Source: Casuarius casuarius (Eukaryota; Chordata; Aves; Casuariiformes; Casuariidae). Taken from it: a DNA stretch of 64,000 nt. This document shows, in pieces, positions 49,455 to 63,370 of this stretch; the first letter of the stretch is position 1; the number at the start of each line of letters is the position of its first letter. Both the position numbers and the translations under genes were made by a program. The notes under the pieces are model-generated. The model did no database searches. It worked only from the letters and a program-made list of their open reading frames with translations, and was not told the DNA's origin. The DNA lies in NCBI GenBank assembly GCA_003342895.1, contig PTFA01000086.1, positions 2,058,199-2,122,198 on the forward strand, in the 5' to 3' direction.

Positions 49455-49540
49455 GCGCTGCTAGGGTGGCTTAGCTGGGTGGTTGATGCAGCTCCTGTTA
49501 TGAGAAGAGCAGTATGTCCTTGATTGTGACAGTCCCATAG
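49455..49540 (+). repeat. Possible tRNA-derived SINE head
   Basis: GTGGCTTAGCTGGGTGG fits a Pol III A box, and about 50 bases on TGATTGTGACAGTCCC is a degraded B-box-like stretch. No acceptor-stem pairing was found, so it is not a working tRNA gene. Confidence 0.3.
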
Positions 49541-51232
49541 TTGTGTCTTTTCCTTGATGTGTAGGGCACCTGGTTAGTGGGAGGTGTATGAGCTGATATC
49601 AGCTGAAGTGCATCAGTGTAAGAGACACTTAGTCATGGTTAAAGGAAATTGGATACCAGTGAGGATTTAGCTGTTTTATTTATTGTATTGGTTGCAGTGC
49701 TTTGGGGTTTTATCAGTGAAAAATTCAAGTTGGGCACTGGAGTATGTATTTGTTTTGGTGACATATTTCTCTTAAATTTTTCAAAGTATTTTGAGTGTAT
49801 CTTCCAAAGACTTATTTTTATGAATTGTACATTTTATTTTTCAATCTTCATTTATCTTTGATATCTGATTGACATTTTGAGGACACTCTAATCCTTTCTG
49901 CTGAAGGAAGCGCTCATGGTGGCAGCTCTGACAATCAGCTTCAGAGCTCTACTCAGTCTGCTTTTATGATGGGGATGAGGTCTATGACTGAAGAGCTGAA
50001 AGAAATTGAGATCTGGTGGGTGGCGGGGGGGTTGGACAGACTTTATAATGCGTTTGTGTCTTTCATAGTCCTGTTTATTAAAGTGCAGCTTTGAAGACCC
50101 TGAGACTGCTGTCACCTCAGTTTGAGTCCAGCAGTCCACTGAGATCAGCTGAGTTAGGTTTCCTTAACGAAGGAAAGAATGAGATGAGAACTGGCCCCTA
50201 AACCCTTGATTGAGATGGTTTGGGGTTGCAGGCAGCAGTTTTCACATGTTTAATACAGGTTATCTAAGGAGATTTTCTGCAGAAGGTGTGAAAATGGGGG
50301 AAGATTCACATGGCAGCAGCTCTTCTCAGAACTAGATCTTTTGCAGAACTTCATTACTGTGTTTTGAGGTAGACTAGCAAATTGAAGTGGGTGAAAATGA
50401 ATGAGATGTAAAATCAGTAGACTGAGTTGTGGATGACAATCTAAATCAATTCCAACTATTTTAGTGAGAGTATTTAGTTTAGCCTTTCCTTCTTCCTGCA
50501 TTAAAAAGCCCTAAAACATAAAAACCCCATCTCAAGAATGTCCCAAGATGATGCTTAGTGCTAACAGAAACTACCATTTGTCCTCTCATGAAGTTTAAGA
50601 CCAAACACAGGTGAGTATCTGACCTTGTACATCCTCCTCTCTTTCCAGCTTTGCTTTTTTTCTCTTAAGTTCTCTCTACATTCACAATGGGTTCGTGACT
50701 GCAGTGATCTGTGTTACGATTTCTTTAGTACTTGCCAAATCACTCTTGGTAGGTCTGTCTCCTCTGGGTATGAGTAATGGGAGACATCTACAATTCATCT
50801 AAAAATGAAAAAGTGTAGATTGCTGTATTCAAATTTAGAAGGGAAAAATTCTATGAAAGTTGTCTCTTATTTGATTTCACCATTTAATGAATACATGGAG
50901 AGTATCATGGTTTTCTTAGGATTATTTTGAGCTTTTCATCAGGATAGAAATTGTCATGCACAAAAGTGCAGGTTTTCCTGAATGATACTGGCAACTCTTC
51001 ATAGTTTTCACCTGACCTTACTCAACCAGTGTGTGCCTAAAAGGATGAGGAAGAAACAAGTCCTATACTGATAGAGTAACAAGAAAAGTTCAGGTCAAAA
51101 ACTCAGACTAGCCCCATCTATAAACTTGCTAAAACTCAATCTGATAGGGGAAAAACTCAAGCTGCTGTGATGTGAATCTCCTCATAAACACTGGGGAAGG
51201 ATCTGTGACTTCAGTCTGGAAGAGTAGATGTG

Positions 51233-51352
51233 ATTTATATATATGTGTGTGTGTGTGTATATATATATACACATATATATGTATATAAAATATATATATG
51301 TATATATATACATGTATATAAAATATATATATATAGTATGTATACACACGTA
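51233..51352. repeat. Compound (TG)n/(TA)n microsatellite
   Basis: Alternating TG then TA dinucleotides with interspersed ACACATATAT and GTATATAAAA blocks, partly self-complementary. It explains the Ile/Tyr-rich shadow frames. Confidence 0.9.
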
Positions 51353-53949
51353 GATACACTTATAAATAAATATATTTGACTGCTTAGAACTTAGTTTGGG
51401 AGCTTGTTCAAACACCAAAATTCTAACTAAACATCAGAAAATGCAAATCCAGAACTGAATTATTTTAAGTTTGACAGAGCTCAGGTTACAGTGAAGTTAC
51501 CGTCCGTTATAGAGGATGGATAAGACAATTCAAGGGGCATCTCCATTGATGAAGACTGAAATCTGGAGAGGGCTGTGGCATAGGATTCCAATTTGTCCTC
51601 ATGTGAAAACAAGGATGAAGCAAAAGGGAATTCCTGTGACAACAGTGTATATATAAATAATAGGAAATCCATAAGAATAAACCTTCTGAAAATAATAAGC
51701 TGCATGGAGAGAGATTTCAGTGTAACAAGTCAGAAAAACTCCTTTTGCTAGTCATCTGTCTGGATAGTGGACTTGGATTCACAAAGGAAAAATTCAATTA
51801 TAATTTTCTGCAGAAGGAAATTTGGAGCCTCTCTCTCTCTCCAAGCAGTGCATGAGTAGAAGTTCTGTGCACTGGAGCCCACAGAGGGAAACAGGGTCAT
51901 GTAGTGCAGCTGTGCTTAGACTTTCAAAGGTAGTAGTGTGGCTGTAGGTCAGGAGAAAGTACCCAGAGCAGGTACTCAGCGAGGCGTTTAGCCAGCAATA
52001 CTCTCTGAGAGCAAAAGAACTAGTCAGTCAGCTTCCCATCTACTGTTTTAAAAATAACTAAACACAATTAAGAACACAAGGACACTTCCATCCCTGTATC
52101 TCTGCCCCTTTTATCTGAAACAGGTAAGGTTATCGCCTGTGAAGTGAGGAGTGGGTTGCAGGATGAATGTGAATGCAAAGCAAAGGTAGGGGGTCACATC
52201 GCACTGTGTAGTGCGTGCTCCCACTAAGCACAGAGCTAAATCCCCTTTTTGGAGGCCTCCTTCTCTGCAGACTGTGAGGGAAGAGAAGCCTGGAGATAGA
52301 CTCATGCACAGGATTTCTTTTCAACAGAGAACTCTTTCAAAATTTCCCACCAGGCGTCAGCAGCTCTTTAAGTCATGCTGTCTATTTTGAGTTTTATTTA
52401 GATTAACAAATTCCACACCCTCGCATACAAAAGCAGAATAGAGTGAAAACACAAGCTGCCCTAACAGAGCAATATCCAACAAACATTATGCTACTCAGAA
52501 ATATTTGCTGTACAATCCTCCCCACAAAAGGGACTTGTTCAGCCAAAAGATGTCAGATAGCATCTTGCTAAAAGCAATGGTGCCAGTGGAGCTTGCTTCC
52601 AAGTTCATGCAGCTGATTTTTTTTCCCTCCGTTTGCTTTATACTAAGAATATCAGCCATTTATTTCTCTGAATCTCTGAACTTACGAAACTGAGATAGAT
52701 GGACTTTATGCAGGACTGTATTTGCTAAGGAAATGGACTCCAATGAAAATGGAAGATGATATAGTGTGCAGCAGGACCTGCTGCTTTCTATTTAACAGAT
52801 ATATTCCCCTCCACAAGTTGGCTTATAAATGCATGTTGTTGCATTTGCTCCTTTTTACTCCATTAGGCTTTCAGGAGCTAATGGAGTAGAATTTTAGAAA
52901 AAATATGCTGTCTGGCTCTTTTGCATGTTTATGCAGAATTAGACAACTTTAGGCACTGAACTCCCAATTATTTTGAACACTCCTGCTTGAATTTACATGC
53001 GGGCAGCAGTAGGCGGCAGCGTTAGGCATGCAGGCCCTTGTGGGATTTCCTGCGTGAAGAACATAGGGAAACACTACAAAGTACTTCTCTGCATGTTTGG
53101 GTGACTCATGCAGGATATTTGTGGCAAAGCTCAGAACTGGTGCCAGATAACCAAGGCTCCAGGTCAGGGCCTCAGTCAGCTACTTAAATGAATGCTAAGT
53201 AATCCTGCTTGTTGGTATCGATGGTGTTTTCCAGTCTGTTAGGTGCATCCTGTTTCTCTTCCCATGCTCTTCCTGAATCTTCCCCCTTTCACCTCTCCTT
53301 CGTTTTTTGTCATTAACTTTATCATTAAGCCAGCCTCCTTTCTCTGAAGTATTGTCAAGTGTTTTCTTTATCTCTGTTTTTCTAGATTTGTTCCCCCAAC
53401 AGTATACAAAGGTGTCTATGAAGTTCTTGGTTTCTTTAGCCTCTGCCTCGTGACAAGAGTGATATGATTTGCCACAATAACTTATTATATGGCTATTATA
53501 AAACTTTTTTAGTGCCTGTGGAGATGTCTGAGCAGACCATTGCTGATCAAACATGACTCCAAAACACCACTGCATAGCTCAAATTTACTGCCTAACTAAA
53601 ATCTACTGGGGACTGGAAAGCTGACCATACTCTATTCCCAGTCAGTTTATCCTCCCTACCTCCCATATTGTGTTTTGCACTGGATCTTAACGCTTTCTTT
53701 AGACACTATTTGTAAAATTGGAGCAGGTAAGTAGGAGGGACTTTTAGATCCCTGAATACAGAACCTGAGCTTTCAAGAGTCAACATCACATAATGTACTT
53801 TAAGCTCATAAAACTCTGACAGTTGTCGAGGTGTGCTCCCATTAGTTCGCCTTTGTTGTTTTGTTTCCACTGCTGCTACTAGCCAATTCATACTATTTAT
53901 TATCCTGAAAATCTTGTTTAGCTAAAACACTGCCCTGGTAATCTGCCTT

Positions 53950-54600
53950 CCAGTATGTCTGTAGGTAGCAGTCATTTCCCCTTTCAACCTCACTTCTAGG
54001 TGAAACAAGATGAGCTTTTTATTCTCCTTGCTACTGATCAGACTAAGTGCCTTTTCTGCATCTGTTCCAATTTCAGTTCATTTATTTTGAATATATCTGA
54101 CCAAAGTGGTACAAGATAAGGAGCTATTTCACATCAATTGGTTTAGCTGCTCTAGATCAGCTTCTGGAAATGCTTGCTTCTTCCCATTAAATGTTCAGGA
54201 AACCTTGAGTCCTGATCCAGGTTCTGCATTGCAGGGGACCTAAACTTTGATATTCAAAGTTAATGATGTGGATATGGGATATTCTGTAATACCCCAGGTG
54301 AGATCTTGCTAGTCCTTTTACTTTGGCATTATGATTTCCTTATCTCTTCTGGAAAATATCGCTGTGCATGTCTTAGTATTATCTTCATTACCTCATGTTT
54401 GTGGTTTATGGTGACCCTGTGATCGACCAAGTCTTGCCACTCTTGTGTTTTCCAGGGATTAAGTTTCTGGAATACAGCAGAAATTCTTCTTATTAGTCTC
54501 AAGCATATAGCCTTGCAATTTTACCCATTTCCCATTATTCCTGTTCTTATTCATCCAGTTTTTCCTGCGCAGTTTTTATCAACAAGATATTTTCCTGCTT
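53950..54600 (-). mobile_element. Probable degenerate CR1 LINE fragment
   Basis: The plus-strand text has the phrase order of antisense CR1: a 'tcatttcccctttcaacc' stretch, a TCTGTTCCAATTTCAG stretch, a piece like the 'ctggaccaaagtggtac' segment, then a GCATATAGCCTTGCAATTTT piece before a 'catcctattcc'-like stretch. That matches the 3' non-coding and C-terminal part of the element at 19 kb, but is more decayed. No intact reading frame remains. Confidence 0.5.
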
Positions 54601-55829
54601 CTTGGGACTAATTTAATATTTTAATTAATAATGTGAACATAGGGCTGGTCTCTGAGAAAAATCGGTGAGTAACCTTGTTTCAGCCTGAGACATTTTTTCT
54701 CCCCTTTTTCCTATCCCACCCAGATCAGGTAAGTTAACAGGAGAAAAAAAATGTTTATGTTAAAATCCTGAATCATTTGCTGTACTCCTTTCAGTGGCCA
54801 TTCTGGCAAACGGGCAGGGAGATAATTTTAACTACCATGTCTCTCAAGTCAGTCTTAGTAGCTACAGTTGCCAGCTGTGGTTTCTGCCTTATTTGCCTCC
54901 TGCTTCTACCTGCAAAGTACGAACAGAAAAACGGGGGAAGGTTCTTGTCACTTCAGTGAGAGGGAAGAGTCTAACCTAGCAATTTCACAGCTGTGGTACA
55001 GTCCTATTAATATTGCCAGTGTAAGATTTTGGTATGTGACAAAACTTTGCTTTTTCAGCTAATTTTGCATGTCATTTAGGGGGTGCTGAAGTCTGCTGTC
55101 TGTACAGTATCTGAGCCTGGTGTTCTGTGGATGGAGAAATTTGGCACTATGACCCTCTGCCATTTAGAGCTATGAGGCAGGTGCACAGTTGCACCTTCTG
55201 CTCAAAAATGAGAGGAACAGGCAAGTCTCGTATATTCGATAGCAAAATGTTGGTTGGCTTTGAAGAGGAATTTTGTATTTACACACACGTGCATGCTGCT
55301 AAAAGTGATTCTCACAAATGAGTTGAACCCTTGACCTGTGAGGACATGGTTGATATGTTAAGACGAAAAAGAGACAAAGAAGCTTTTCCATTTTTATTAG
55401 TGTTTTTTTTCTTCAGAAGTCCTGTCCCTGTATATGAGTCAAATTATATGATTAGGATGGATTCCCCCACTGCCCCAAGAAAAAATTAGGAGTGGGGAGG
55501 ACAAATGGAAAAAAGGAGGGACTTGCTTATATGCTTTTTGAGCCTCTTTAACCAAATCATTTCTGCGTTTAGTGCTAGCGCTAAAGTTTTGCTAACAGGG
55601 GAAAAAAGAGAAAATAATCCCTCTAGTGAACTACCTGCATGAGAGGTCCAGTGCTATTTCTTTGATTTACTGAGGAATATTTGTGTAAGAAATTGCCACA
55701 CAGCATTTTAAGCGAGGAGGACGCAGAGGTGCTTATACAGAAGCTATTGTAAAGCCAAGCATTTCAATCCATTTATCAAAACAGTCATGTTCCCATCTGA
55801 AGACAGGTGGAATAATAAATATTGAGCAA

Positions 55830-56170
55830 AAGCCTCAACTAGATCCAAACCATTTTATTAAACAAAAGATTTTTTTTAAAGTGGCTATCTTTCAGCTCTT
55901 GCCAACTTGCTTAATAATTAAAGCAGTTACCCATCTATCTGCTGATCGTGGCAGGCTTCTGCAAAGGTGTTTATTGATCTGAAAAGTAATTTTGGGTGAT
56001 ATGCTTTTGCATTATTTCTTAGATACTCAAGCAATGTTTAGCTGAAATTGCATTACATAGAAATTCAGAAGTAATTTAAGGGCCACTATGCACTGAGGGC
56101 CAAAAATTGTCTGGTACTTGTAGAATTGCAATATTACTAATTTAATTAGGGTAACAGAAGGGGGAAAAAT
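55830..56170. promoter_or_regulatory. Candidate conserved non-coding block
   Basis: Repeat-free AT-rich sequence with several homeodomain-like cores (TAATAATTAAAG, CTAATTTAATTAG) and octamer-like TTTTGCAT. No open frame is supported. The call rests on texture and motif density only. Confidence 0.27.
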
Positions 56171-59100
56171 CAGCCAAATTAGTCTGTGATATGGTCGCTG
56201 TTATAGGAGGGGATGGATCTCTCTCTAATGTTGGATGTGATTTTCATAAATGTCTAAGGAAACATGCTGGCAGAGGTAAAAAAAAAAACCATGACTTTTC
56301 AAATTCTATGATCTGATTAGGTAGGTTAATTTGGAAGGTGGATGAAAACAGAAAAGATGTGACTGAACTTAGTTGTGCAGTGAGTCTAGGAGAAGCTCTC
56401 CACCCAAAAAAGAAAAAAAAGACATGCCTGTATTTTCCAAACTGTGTGCAATTGCTTCCACAAAAAGTGCAATCTGGTCTCATACTGAAATGCCATCTGC
56501 AGGGGGCAACCAGTGGATCGGATGGAAATGAACTGGTGAGTAGTATGTGGATGTCAGACTAGCAAGTTCTCATTCCTAAACATTTGAGGAGTGACACAGT
56601 AGCTACGTCCTACATTGCTGCTTCTTGGTTTCTCCTGTTCAGCCAAATCTCAGTTTAAATATTTCAGAGCTGCTGGCTGGCTCGAGATGGTTAGGCTTAC
56701 AGACAGTAAGTACTCTGTTATTATCTAGTGCAGGGTTGTCTCAAATGTGGAAGGCCCCACTGTTCCCCAGCTGATCTGTGTGCTAATCTAGCAGCACTTC
56801 TGTTGTCATCTGGGCTTCTGTAGGGACAGAACTGACTTTTTAGGATGAGCAAGTTCTAGTTCTACAAAAATCTCAATAGTTTTATATTCTCTCTCTTGAG
56901 AAAAGGGGGGGAAAGGAAAGGTGGGGGGAGAAAACCTGAAACCCATTTTAGCTTGAATCTGCCAGCTTTACATTAAAAGGCAGGAGCAGGGTCTTTCCTG
57001 TCTGCATTTTCCTGTTAGGGTCTTTGAGCCTTTCACTACAGCTCTACTGTGCTTCATAGATGATCCTCTGTCCCTTCTCATTCCCTGTCCCCAGCTTCTA
57101 CCAATATCATCAAATCTTGGGTTAAGCCAACTGGCAGAGGTAGCTTTTTTCCTAGTTCAAACCTCACTGCGTCAGGGGAATCTGTTACTAGGGCTGTCAA
57201 TTTTGATTTGTATATCAGTAGTGTTGTGTCAGTAGCCAGAGGGTATGGCAACAGGGTTTTCCATAAGCTTTTATTGGTTGTGTTGCTGGAGGATTGTTTC
57301 AAATTAGCTTCGGTCTCATAAAAGTACAGTATAATGTTATTTCCCACTTGTAAACAAAATGGTGACTAATTATTGCAGTAAGCAAAATTGGATGGTTTGC
57401 TCACTCCAGAGTTTCAGTGGAGCTCTAACACCACAAGTGTTTGAAGGTTGTAAATCACCTTTCCTTCACTCTTAAGGCCGAGTACACCACAGGCAGATTG
57501 GAGAGGAGCATGCTTAGAGCAGTAATGAATTTGGCTGTCTGTATCAGTCTTATCCTTAAAAATAAAGCTATTGAGTGCTGACTTAAAAAAACCCAACAAC
57601 AACAAACCACACGCAGAATTGTCTATGGGACAATTCCCATACTGGAGACAGACTAATGCCACAAAACTCAGATTCATACCAAGAGTCAAGCAGCTCAAAG
57701 TTAATTAGTGTTTCAATCTAAAGATTTATTTTAGCTTATTATAGATAGTCAAGCTGTTTGCAAGATGCATGGAGCAGATTTGGTTGGAATACAGCATTAC
57801 AGTCCTTGGCATTTTTGAATCCATGAAGGGTTTGGGTTTCTTAAATATCAGTGACTATTTCTAGAAGGTTATAAGATACTTGTGACTTAAGAATTTTAAT
57901 ACAACTTTTATGGGATATAGTTTCAAAAATCTTAATTTGAAAGTTAGAGATGCTTTTTGAAGAAAAAAACCATCATCTCTAACAAGATAGATTTTTTGTT
58001 TGATTTTCTGTTTTTATGCATGAATTACCATATGTAGTGCATGAGGATTAATAGTAGGACAAAGTAAGTGTGCAACTGTTACTGACTGGAACAGTAGCAT
58101 TTCATATCCACTTTGCATCATTATAAACAACTGCAGAAGGTAGAGGGCAAATGGTGAAAATGGATCCAACATAAGGGCTCTAGAGAGCAGAAGGAAGCTG
58201 ATTAATCTTTTGCTATCTTACAACTTCATATTAGTAGTTTTTCTTATCACACGTACTTATAATCCATACCCTGTGTATTGCAATTGCAGCTCACTTGTAC
58301 TCTCTAAATGTGAAATCCATGAAAGCTACATTGCTGATGTCCCTTTAAAATCAACTTAAACCTGACATTGTAATTTACACCACTGTTTGTCACTATTTAA
58401 TTTTCTCTGACACTCCCATTAGTTATACCTGTTCACATCTGTTCTGAATTTATCCCTTTCAATTTAATTTATTATTACTTTCAATGCATAAAAATCTGAA
58501 CCAGTAACAAATTGTCCAGGTAATAAGTCCCATCCTCTGGCATGCTTATAGCCAAGAATTTGTTGACACTTCCATTATATATCCTGGGGTGCAGGTGTAG
58601 GTAGGAAGGAAGCAGTTTAGTACGCTGACAACCACAATGCTCAAAGTGCAGGGAAGGTTAAGGCTGGGATAAGAAGTAGATAGGTTTTTTGAACAGACTG
58701 GATGATTTTCTTAAGGGAATGGTAAAAATTAATTTGTTACACTCATACAAAACTGAGAAGACCTTCAGGAAGAAAAAGATTTATAATGTCCTAGATAGTA
58801 AGTCAGTGTCTGTTCAATAAGTTCATGTGAGGAGGCTATGATGCAGCTGTTGAATCGATAGTCAGAGCCGGAAACAATCCTGGAAGGCAGGTTTCTGAGC
58901 TCAAGGAAGGAAAAGCAATATGAGAACAACTGAGATGTGCCCCAGGAAGAAAATTAATGTCTGGTTTCCCACAAGAGAACAGAAATCTGAACTGAAATTT
59001 TGGGAAAATTTTAAGGCAAAAAGCTGAAGGAATTGAAGCTCTGTGGTGTACTCAGATTTCTTTTAGTGGAGGAGGTGGCTTTGATTTGCTTTGGAGACAA

Positions 59101-61177
59101 GACTTGTGATCATTTAGTAGGACAGGAGGAAGAACTGAGACTTCAGTGCGTTAGGTTTTGCAGGATGACTGTATCCACTCCATGATAATGTCTACTCCTT
59201 CTTATGTCTCTAAGCAACCTTCAATGACTTAAGTACAGTACATGTCCTAGAGTTGTGCTGGGTGAAAATATCTGGAGCTCAGCACGCAAGCCCCACCATT
59301 TTGTTATATTTTTTTGACAAAGGCTTGAGGACTGATCCTGCTGTTGCTGGAGGCAACTGCACTATGACTTTTGGGGCAGAAAATGTAGCAAGAAAAAAAA
59401 TAATGTTCTTTAAAATAATTTAAAGGAAAAGGTAACTGAGATGGTTGGAGTTTCTCTCCAGGCTTCCTCTGCTTTTACTGCCATTTCCCCACAGCCCGGG
59501 GGCTGGTGGCTGGCTGCTGCAGAGCTCAGCTCTGGAACATCAACACTGAGGCTCATCTGGAGGAAGGGCCTCTGCAGTAGCTTACTGGTCTGCATGTCCT
59601 TACTGAGGGAAGAGGAGATGGGAGATCGCAGTGCAGGCTGTGCAGACTTGGACAAGTGGAAGATTTTGAAGGTGAGGTTTGACAGACAGAATGGGTGGGT
59701 AGGATGTGAAGATGCAAAATCACTGCTGGAAAACTACCTGGCGACTCTGCTTTGACAGAGCGGACCGGATTATTCATTCTGTGGGAAGGTGAAAGTCTTT
59801 GCTTTTGAAATTGTGCCTTAGTGAATAATCTGGAACGTTATGAAAACAGTGAATTCATCTGTTCATGAATAGTGTGGATATTTTCGCTTTTGTGCCATAC
59901 CCATCCACAGCAATATTTTTTGTATTAAATACTGTGAATCCACTTCACCTGTCAGCACTATTCAAAACACAAAATGCTGCATGAATAGGAAGGATGTTCT
60001 GGGATCTCTCAAATGATTACTGTTGCTAGGAAAACCACTTCCTGATATCTTTGTGCTCAGTGTCTGTGTCTCTCTTTGTGTACAGCCTTCAGTGACAGGC
60101 AAATTCATATCAAGGCATAGGGAAGAAATAGGAAAAGTTTAGAAATGTTTAAAGAACACTGCTTAAAGTTAAAAGGCGGATGTCATCGCAAATAATAGTT
60201 AAGAGTTATGATTTCTTTCCTATGTGGGATTATTGGCATTAAATTGGAGAGAATTGCAGTGCTGGTTATGCTGTGAATCTGATGCAGGCTTGGGTTGCAT
60301 TAAAGCTCAAAATTGTTAGGACCTCCCCAGTGCAGCTAATGTATTTTGTATAGTAATAAGAGACTCATTCTGAAGGGTCACAGACACTGGCTTCTCGTTG
60401 GGGGGTTTACTTATTTTTGTTTTTTAAAGCCAGTTTTTATGAGATATAAATGCTTTCATTAGCCAGAGGGGCATATATAGAAAGGTTTATATTTTTTGGT
60501 ATGCACGTGCAAGCAGAGAAAGCATAGGTATTTAACCTGCTGTGATTTAATGTGCTGATACTTGTAAGTATCAGATCAAAATAAGAGGAAATAACATTCT
60601 GAAAGTCATGGTGCGAACGGGAACTTTGACTTAAATTGTAGAAGACATTGAGACTTGTACCATATTCTCAGGATAGCAATGTTTTGGCTATTTGAATATC
60701 ACCTTTAATTGTGCCCTTATATCATGGATCTTAAAATAGGGGGCTGCTATCATACCCGTTTAAAGAGTAAACCTGAAGTGAAGAAAGTTAGTGTTAGGGG
60801 AAAAAGGATATGCTATGCAAGCGCCTGCTATAAGCAGTCTCTTACAGCTGCTATTGCTGCCTGCCTGGATTTCCATACAGGTGAGCTGGGAATGTGTAAT
60901 GCTCCCTACCGTTAATTTTCAGGACTCACTGGGGAAGAAAAGAAACTCAATTGTCTGAGTTAGAGATATTAATGAGAATTTAGGCTGATGTTTTCAAAGG
61001 AGTTTGGGGTAGCTATAGCTAATGAGAACATCTGTAACTCTTGGTGGAGAAAAAAGAAAATATTGCTTAAAAAAATGCTTTTGTGTTTTCCTGTAAACTC
61101 TTCTCTTCATTTGTCTGATATTTGGTGCCCTCACCCTGGCTGGTTGTTTTTCTTGATGAAAACAAAAATCTAATTTG

Positions 61178-61197
61178 AAAAAAAAAAAAAAAAAAAA
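61178..61197. repeat. Poly-A run (20)
   Basis: A20 about 140 bases before the MIR-like relic. Similar shorter runs occur at 31560-31574 and 33165-33178. Confidence 0.9.
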
Positions 61198-61334
61198 GGA
61201 GTTTCTATAAAGAAAGGTGTTTCTAGCTGAACAGAATAGCCTTTAAGAAACAAAAAACTTTTCTGGTGCTTTCAAGCAGATCTCAGATTCTTTGGAAAGC
61301 CTGGCCAAAGGCACACAGGTTTTATCTGCTTTGC

Positions 61335-61445
61335 CATCCTAGGTGAGTTGCGGCTTTGCTCTGTGCCTTAGTTTCCCCAGCTCCAAAGTGAGGATAATGT
61401 ATAATTCTATACTTCCGGATGGTGATCTTCATGCGGGCTGAGGCC
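61335..61445 (+). repeat. MIR-like SINE relic
   Basis: CTCTGTGCCTTAGTTTCCCC followed by 'cagctccaaagtgaggataatgta' is the 3' landmark of MIR (gtgcctcagtttccccatctgtaaaatggggataat). Sequence beyond 61445 is no longer recognisable. Confidence 0.7.
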
Positions 61446-63049
61446 AGTACTTCATGTAGATGTAAGCTGGTGGATAAGCAATGGCTTAACTGTGGCTGAA
61501 CCTTTAAAATCTTTCAGCCAAATAACATCTGTAAGTAGGCCATTGCTCATGGTGTGTTAGAGATTCCCTGCTCTGTCCCATCTATGGAGCTTACCTGTTT
61601 CAGGCCCAGCTATGGAGTTTGGTCCTTTTTATCTGTAACACCTTAGCTTTTTTTCTTTGAAGGCCCTTGTGTAATAGCTGGCTTGCTGAACAAAATGGCA
61701 TCCATCACACATATTCTTGTTCGGATTTGTTACCACTGATGCTCTTCTGTTGATGGCAAATTTGCTGCTAAGTTGTGATGAATTTCAGTTCTATGAGCTG
61801 AATAAGTAGATGCAGCTGGACAGGGCAGATTTGGCTACTTGATGGGTAGATTAGTTTTTATCTCCTGCACTTGGCTTGGATTAGTCTGAATGTACCATTC
61901 CTTCCCAAACTGAATTTGTAGTTCTGCCTGCCCTAAGGAGAACAATGGCTCCCACTGGATGCTTTGTCCTATTTTTTTTCACTCTAGCTGCAACATCCTT
62001 TTAATAAACCAGCTCCCAGCCAAGTACAGTCTTTCCCCAACACATTCTAATTCTTTAAAATAGCAGAAAATTTATTCTGTTCTCCTGGGTCTTTAAGTCC
62101 ACATTTTAAAATTCGAGGAGAGTAAGCAGAGTATCCTCTACTGTGATATAGCCAAAAAAGGGGATATATCACATTGTAAAAAATGAACTAGCTTAACAGT
62201 TTTAATGATTTTTAAAAACATAGTTATCAAAGGGAAAAGTTTGTGTGCAGTGACTGTGGATGAGATGGACTTTTTCTGACTTTCCCATCACAAGTGTTTC
62301 ACTTCCCTTTGTCCTCTTTTCTTTTATTACTACTTATATTTATTTATTTGTTTTACAGTCTAGTGGACTCGGAGGATAAATTCCTTATGTGCTTGGTGCT
62401 ATAGAAGAAAAACATGTTAAAACATTACTCCTGATTTATTTACAGTCTAGTGAAAACAAAGAATGACAAGCAGCAAAAGGCAGTGTTGGTGGCTAAATGA
62501 GGACCAGTGGCAATAAGCAACAAGCCTGTGGCTGGAGGAGTCCGTGTTGGAGGCTGGAATTAGACCTTGGATTTTTATGCCCTAACTTGATGGTTTTGTG
62601 GATTTTTGCTTTAGGACTTCTCTGGTCTCCTTTTCTTGATGCTTTCTTTGTTCATCTTTTGTTCAATTTGTCCTTTCTTCTCTCATTCTCTCTTCTTTAG
62701 GGGTGCCGGAAAAGAACTAAAATGCATCAAATAATATAGCTAGTTTCTCTGGGATGGCCTAAAGAATATGTGATGAAATAATTTTAGACACTCTCCTAGA
62801 ATTTGTCTGAGTGACTAAATTCCTTCCCTTTTTTCCCCCTGTGTGCAGAAGTCCAAAACTTTAAAATCATTGTGTGGTAAATTTACCCCCACCCACCTAT
62901 TGCTTTTGCTCCCACTTTCCCTTTTTTCTGCTAATGAGTCATGATATGTAATTACCTTCTGTCTTTACTGTATTTAGTGAACATGCCAGTACAGAATGAT
63001 TTAAGAAAATACAAAAAAAGCTTATAAAAAAAGAAAAACGACAAGGAAA

Positions 63050-63370
63050 CAAGCAAGCATCCAGGACTGCTTTGGCTCCCACTCACCATTTTTGCTCTTG
63101 CCAAGTGTAATGAATATTGCTTTTTCTCTATGGCAATCTGAAGCAGGGTTAAGTAAACTTATATTACTACATTTTAATGAATGTTTGCATTTTAATGTAT
63201 AACTTTTCAGTGGGCCATCAAGCTTTACTGGACGTTTAAACAGGCAGTGAAATTGAAATGTATCCGATCTCTCCCTGAATCTTTGTCTTTAAATCTATTA
63301 TCCAACCTTGCCATGCATGTTAGCATATGAGTTATGCAGAACATACTATGCGAAATAGCCAGAGACTACA
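63050..63370. promoter_or_regulatory. Candidate conserved non-coding block
   Basis: Non-repetitive sequence with TTTGCATTTTAATG (octamer-like), repeated CATATGA/TATGC words and no open frame. It looks like unique rather than repeat-derived sequence. A similar block follows at about 63700-63920. Function is inferred from appearance only. Confidence 0.25.

Larger units (their letters stand above)
34451..53949. other. Upstream non-coding region, distal
   Basis: No supported gene. It contains a MIR-like relic (37.6 kb), a repeat copy (39.1 kb), the motif-rich block at 40.8-41.2 kb, a SINE-like head (49.5 kb) and the TG/TA microsatellite (51.2 kb). The longest frame, 126 codons at 53195-53575 on minus, has no recognisable domain. 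Confidence 0.55.

Noticed and set aside
53195..53575. Minus-strand frame of 126 codons, Lys-rich
   Set aside because: No motif I recognise. It lies next to a probable CR1 relic and could be another old repeat, but I could not support that.
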